Of a stretch of DNA of 5,046 bases, positions 4,531-5,046 are shown piece after piece. The DNA comes from Nanobdellota archaeon (lineage in GTDB: Archaea; Nanobdellota; Nanobdellia; Woesearchaeales; B3-WOES). The DNA lies in NCBI GenBank assembly GCA_023131705.1, contig JAGLZG010000194.1, positions 1-5,046 on the forward strand. The letters are read 5' to 3'. Position 1 is the stretch's first letter; each line of letters starts with the position of its first letter. The position numbers and the translations under genes are program-made. Under the pieces are notes generated by a model, which had not been told where the DNA came from, did no database searches, and saw only the letters and a program-made list of their open reading frames with translations.

Positions 4531-5046
4531 AGCAAGAACATTATTATGCATTCTTCTCAAGAACTCTATCTTATCTTCTATTTTCATTAAATCTGTGTAT
4601 CCCTGGACTATCAGGTTAAAGGCAAATGGGCTGGGGATATTAGTGGCAATTTCTTTTATCTGTATCTTTCTTTCCTCTATCTGCTTTAGGATTAGTTTTG
4701 TGTTTTCAATATCCATCAAGTCTTCAAGAACCTCTCTTTTTGCTTCTTTTATTATTGAGAAATCGGGATTGATCCTTTTTAGGGCGCTCATCAGTATCAT
4801 GCTTGAAACCTGCTGTCTTCCAACCCTTTTCTTTTTTCCTTTATAGTTTTTAAGTATCATTACCGCCCTTGTTGCGCAGTGCCTGAACCTTCTTTTCAGG
4901 ACTTCTGTTTTTTCTATAGCCATGTTCATCACTTTATCCATGTCTTTTGATTTTAACAGCTTGAATGCTTTCATAACAAGAAGTTTCTTAGGGCTTGTCA
5001 CATAGAAGCCGTTGTCACTGATTCCTATTTCAACATCCCTGTGCTG
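4510..5046 (-). CDS. lhr: Lhr-family superfamily 2 helicase, C-terminal 178 residues (N-terminus outside window)
   Basis: C-terminal end of an archaeal Lhr (large helicase-related) protein, an ATP-driven 3'-5' DNA translocase/helicase linked to DNA repair and RNA:DNA unwinding. The minus-strand frame is open from the right edge, so the GTG at 5001 is internal, not a start; residues before it (QHRDVEIGISDNGFYV) fit the family. Recognisable Lhr C-terminal blocks, numbered from the window edge, are RRFRHCATRAVMILKNYKG (52-70), VGRQQVSSMIL (75-85), EVLEDLMDIENTKLILKQI (105-123), and the hallmark IPSPFAFNLIVQGYTDLM (137-154) followed by KIEDKIEFLRRMH (155-167). The helicase motor domains would lie outside the window; full-length archaeal members are roughly 850-950 residues. 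It converges on the winged-helix regulator and probably shares its terminator. Classification is firm; which Lhr subgroup cannot be decided from this part. Confidence 0.9.
   Translation of the reverse strand, partial: QHRDVEIGISDNGFYVTSPKKLLVMKAFKLLKSKDMDKVMNMAIEKTEVLKRRFRHCATRAVMILKNYKGKKKRVGRQQVSSMILMSALKRINPDFSIIKEAKREVLEDLMDIENTKLILKQIEERKIQIKEIATNIPSPFAFNLIVQGYTDLMKIEDKIEFLRRMHNNVLAKISLKR

Noticed and set aside
4595..4846. Plus-strand open frame of 83 codons
   Set aside because: Antisense to the conserved C-terminus of Lhr, with no promoter or recognisable product.
4510..5001. A 163-residue gene starting at GTG 5001
   Set aside because: The frame stays open to the window edge and the upstream codons also fit Lhr, so the GTG is internal.

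Overview
The window looks like a small, AT-rich archaeal genome. The evidence is an archaeal-type Lhr helicase C-terminus, an archaeal/eukaryotic-style NFACT-R protein, archaeal winged-helix proteins, and genes preceded by TTTAAATA-like TATA boxes about 26-30 nt upstream of the start codon with no Shine-Dalgarno sequence, which is the leaderless arrangement common in archaea. The Lys/Ile/Asn-rich proteins and compact spacing would fit a DPANN-type lineage, but that placement is inference.

Layout, left to right. Positions 1-2653 (minus strand) hold a tight three-gene operon transcribed right to left: a 47-residue AbrB/SpoVT-type DNA-binding protein, then a stand-alone ADP/ATP-dependent NAD(P)H-hydrate dehydratase (NnrD), then a Kef-type CPA2 cation:proton antiporter with a C-terminal RCK/TrkA-N domain, cut by the left window edge. 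The stop-to-start gaps are 3 nt and 1 nt. Positions 2654-2968 hold no gene but contain the AbrB promoter and a quasi-symmetric, nested inverted-repeat element of about 209 bp (2743-2951). Its arms can fold in two mutually exclusive ways. Positions 2969-3751 (minus) encode a coiled-coil plus NFACT-R protein that lacks the NFACT-N and HhH parts of full-length Rqc2/RqcH. Positions 3808-4503 hold a divergent pair: an 86-residue basic protein (minus) and a 109-residue winged-helix regulator (plus). They share a 105-bp intergenic region carrying both TATA boxes and repeated GAAACA boxes. Positions 4510-5046 (minus) are the C-terminal 178 residues of an Lhr-family helicase entering from the right edge, convergent with the regulator and separated from it by a nested hairpin.

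Functionally the window mixes nicotinamide-cofactor repair, ion homeostasis, ribosome-associated quality control (or a relative of it), nucleic-acid unwinding and two likely autoregulatory DNA-binding modules. The best candidates for something undescribed are the two-state palindromic element at 2743-2951 and the divergent pair with shared operator-like repeats at 4069-4173. No tRNA, rRNA, CRISPR array or insertion sequence was seen.
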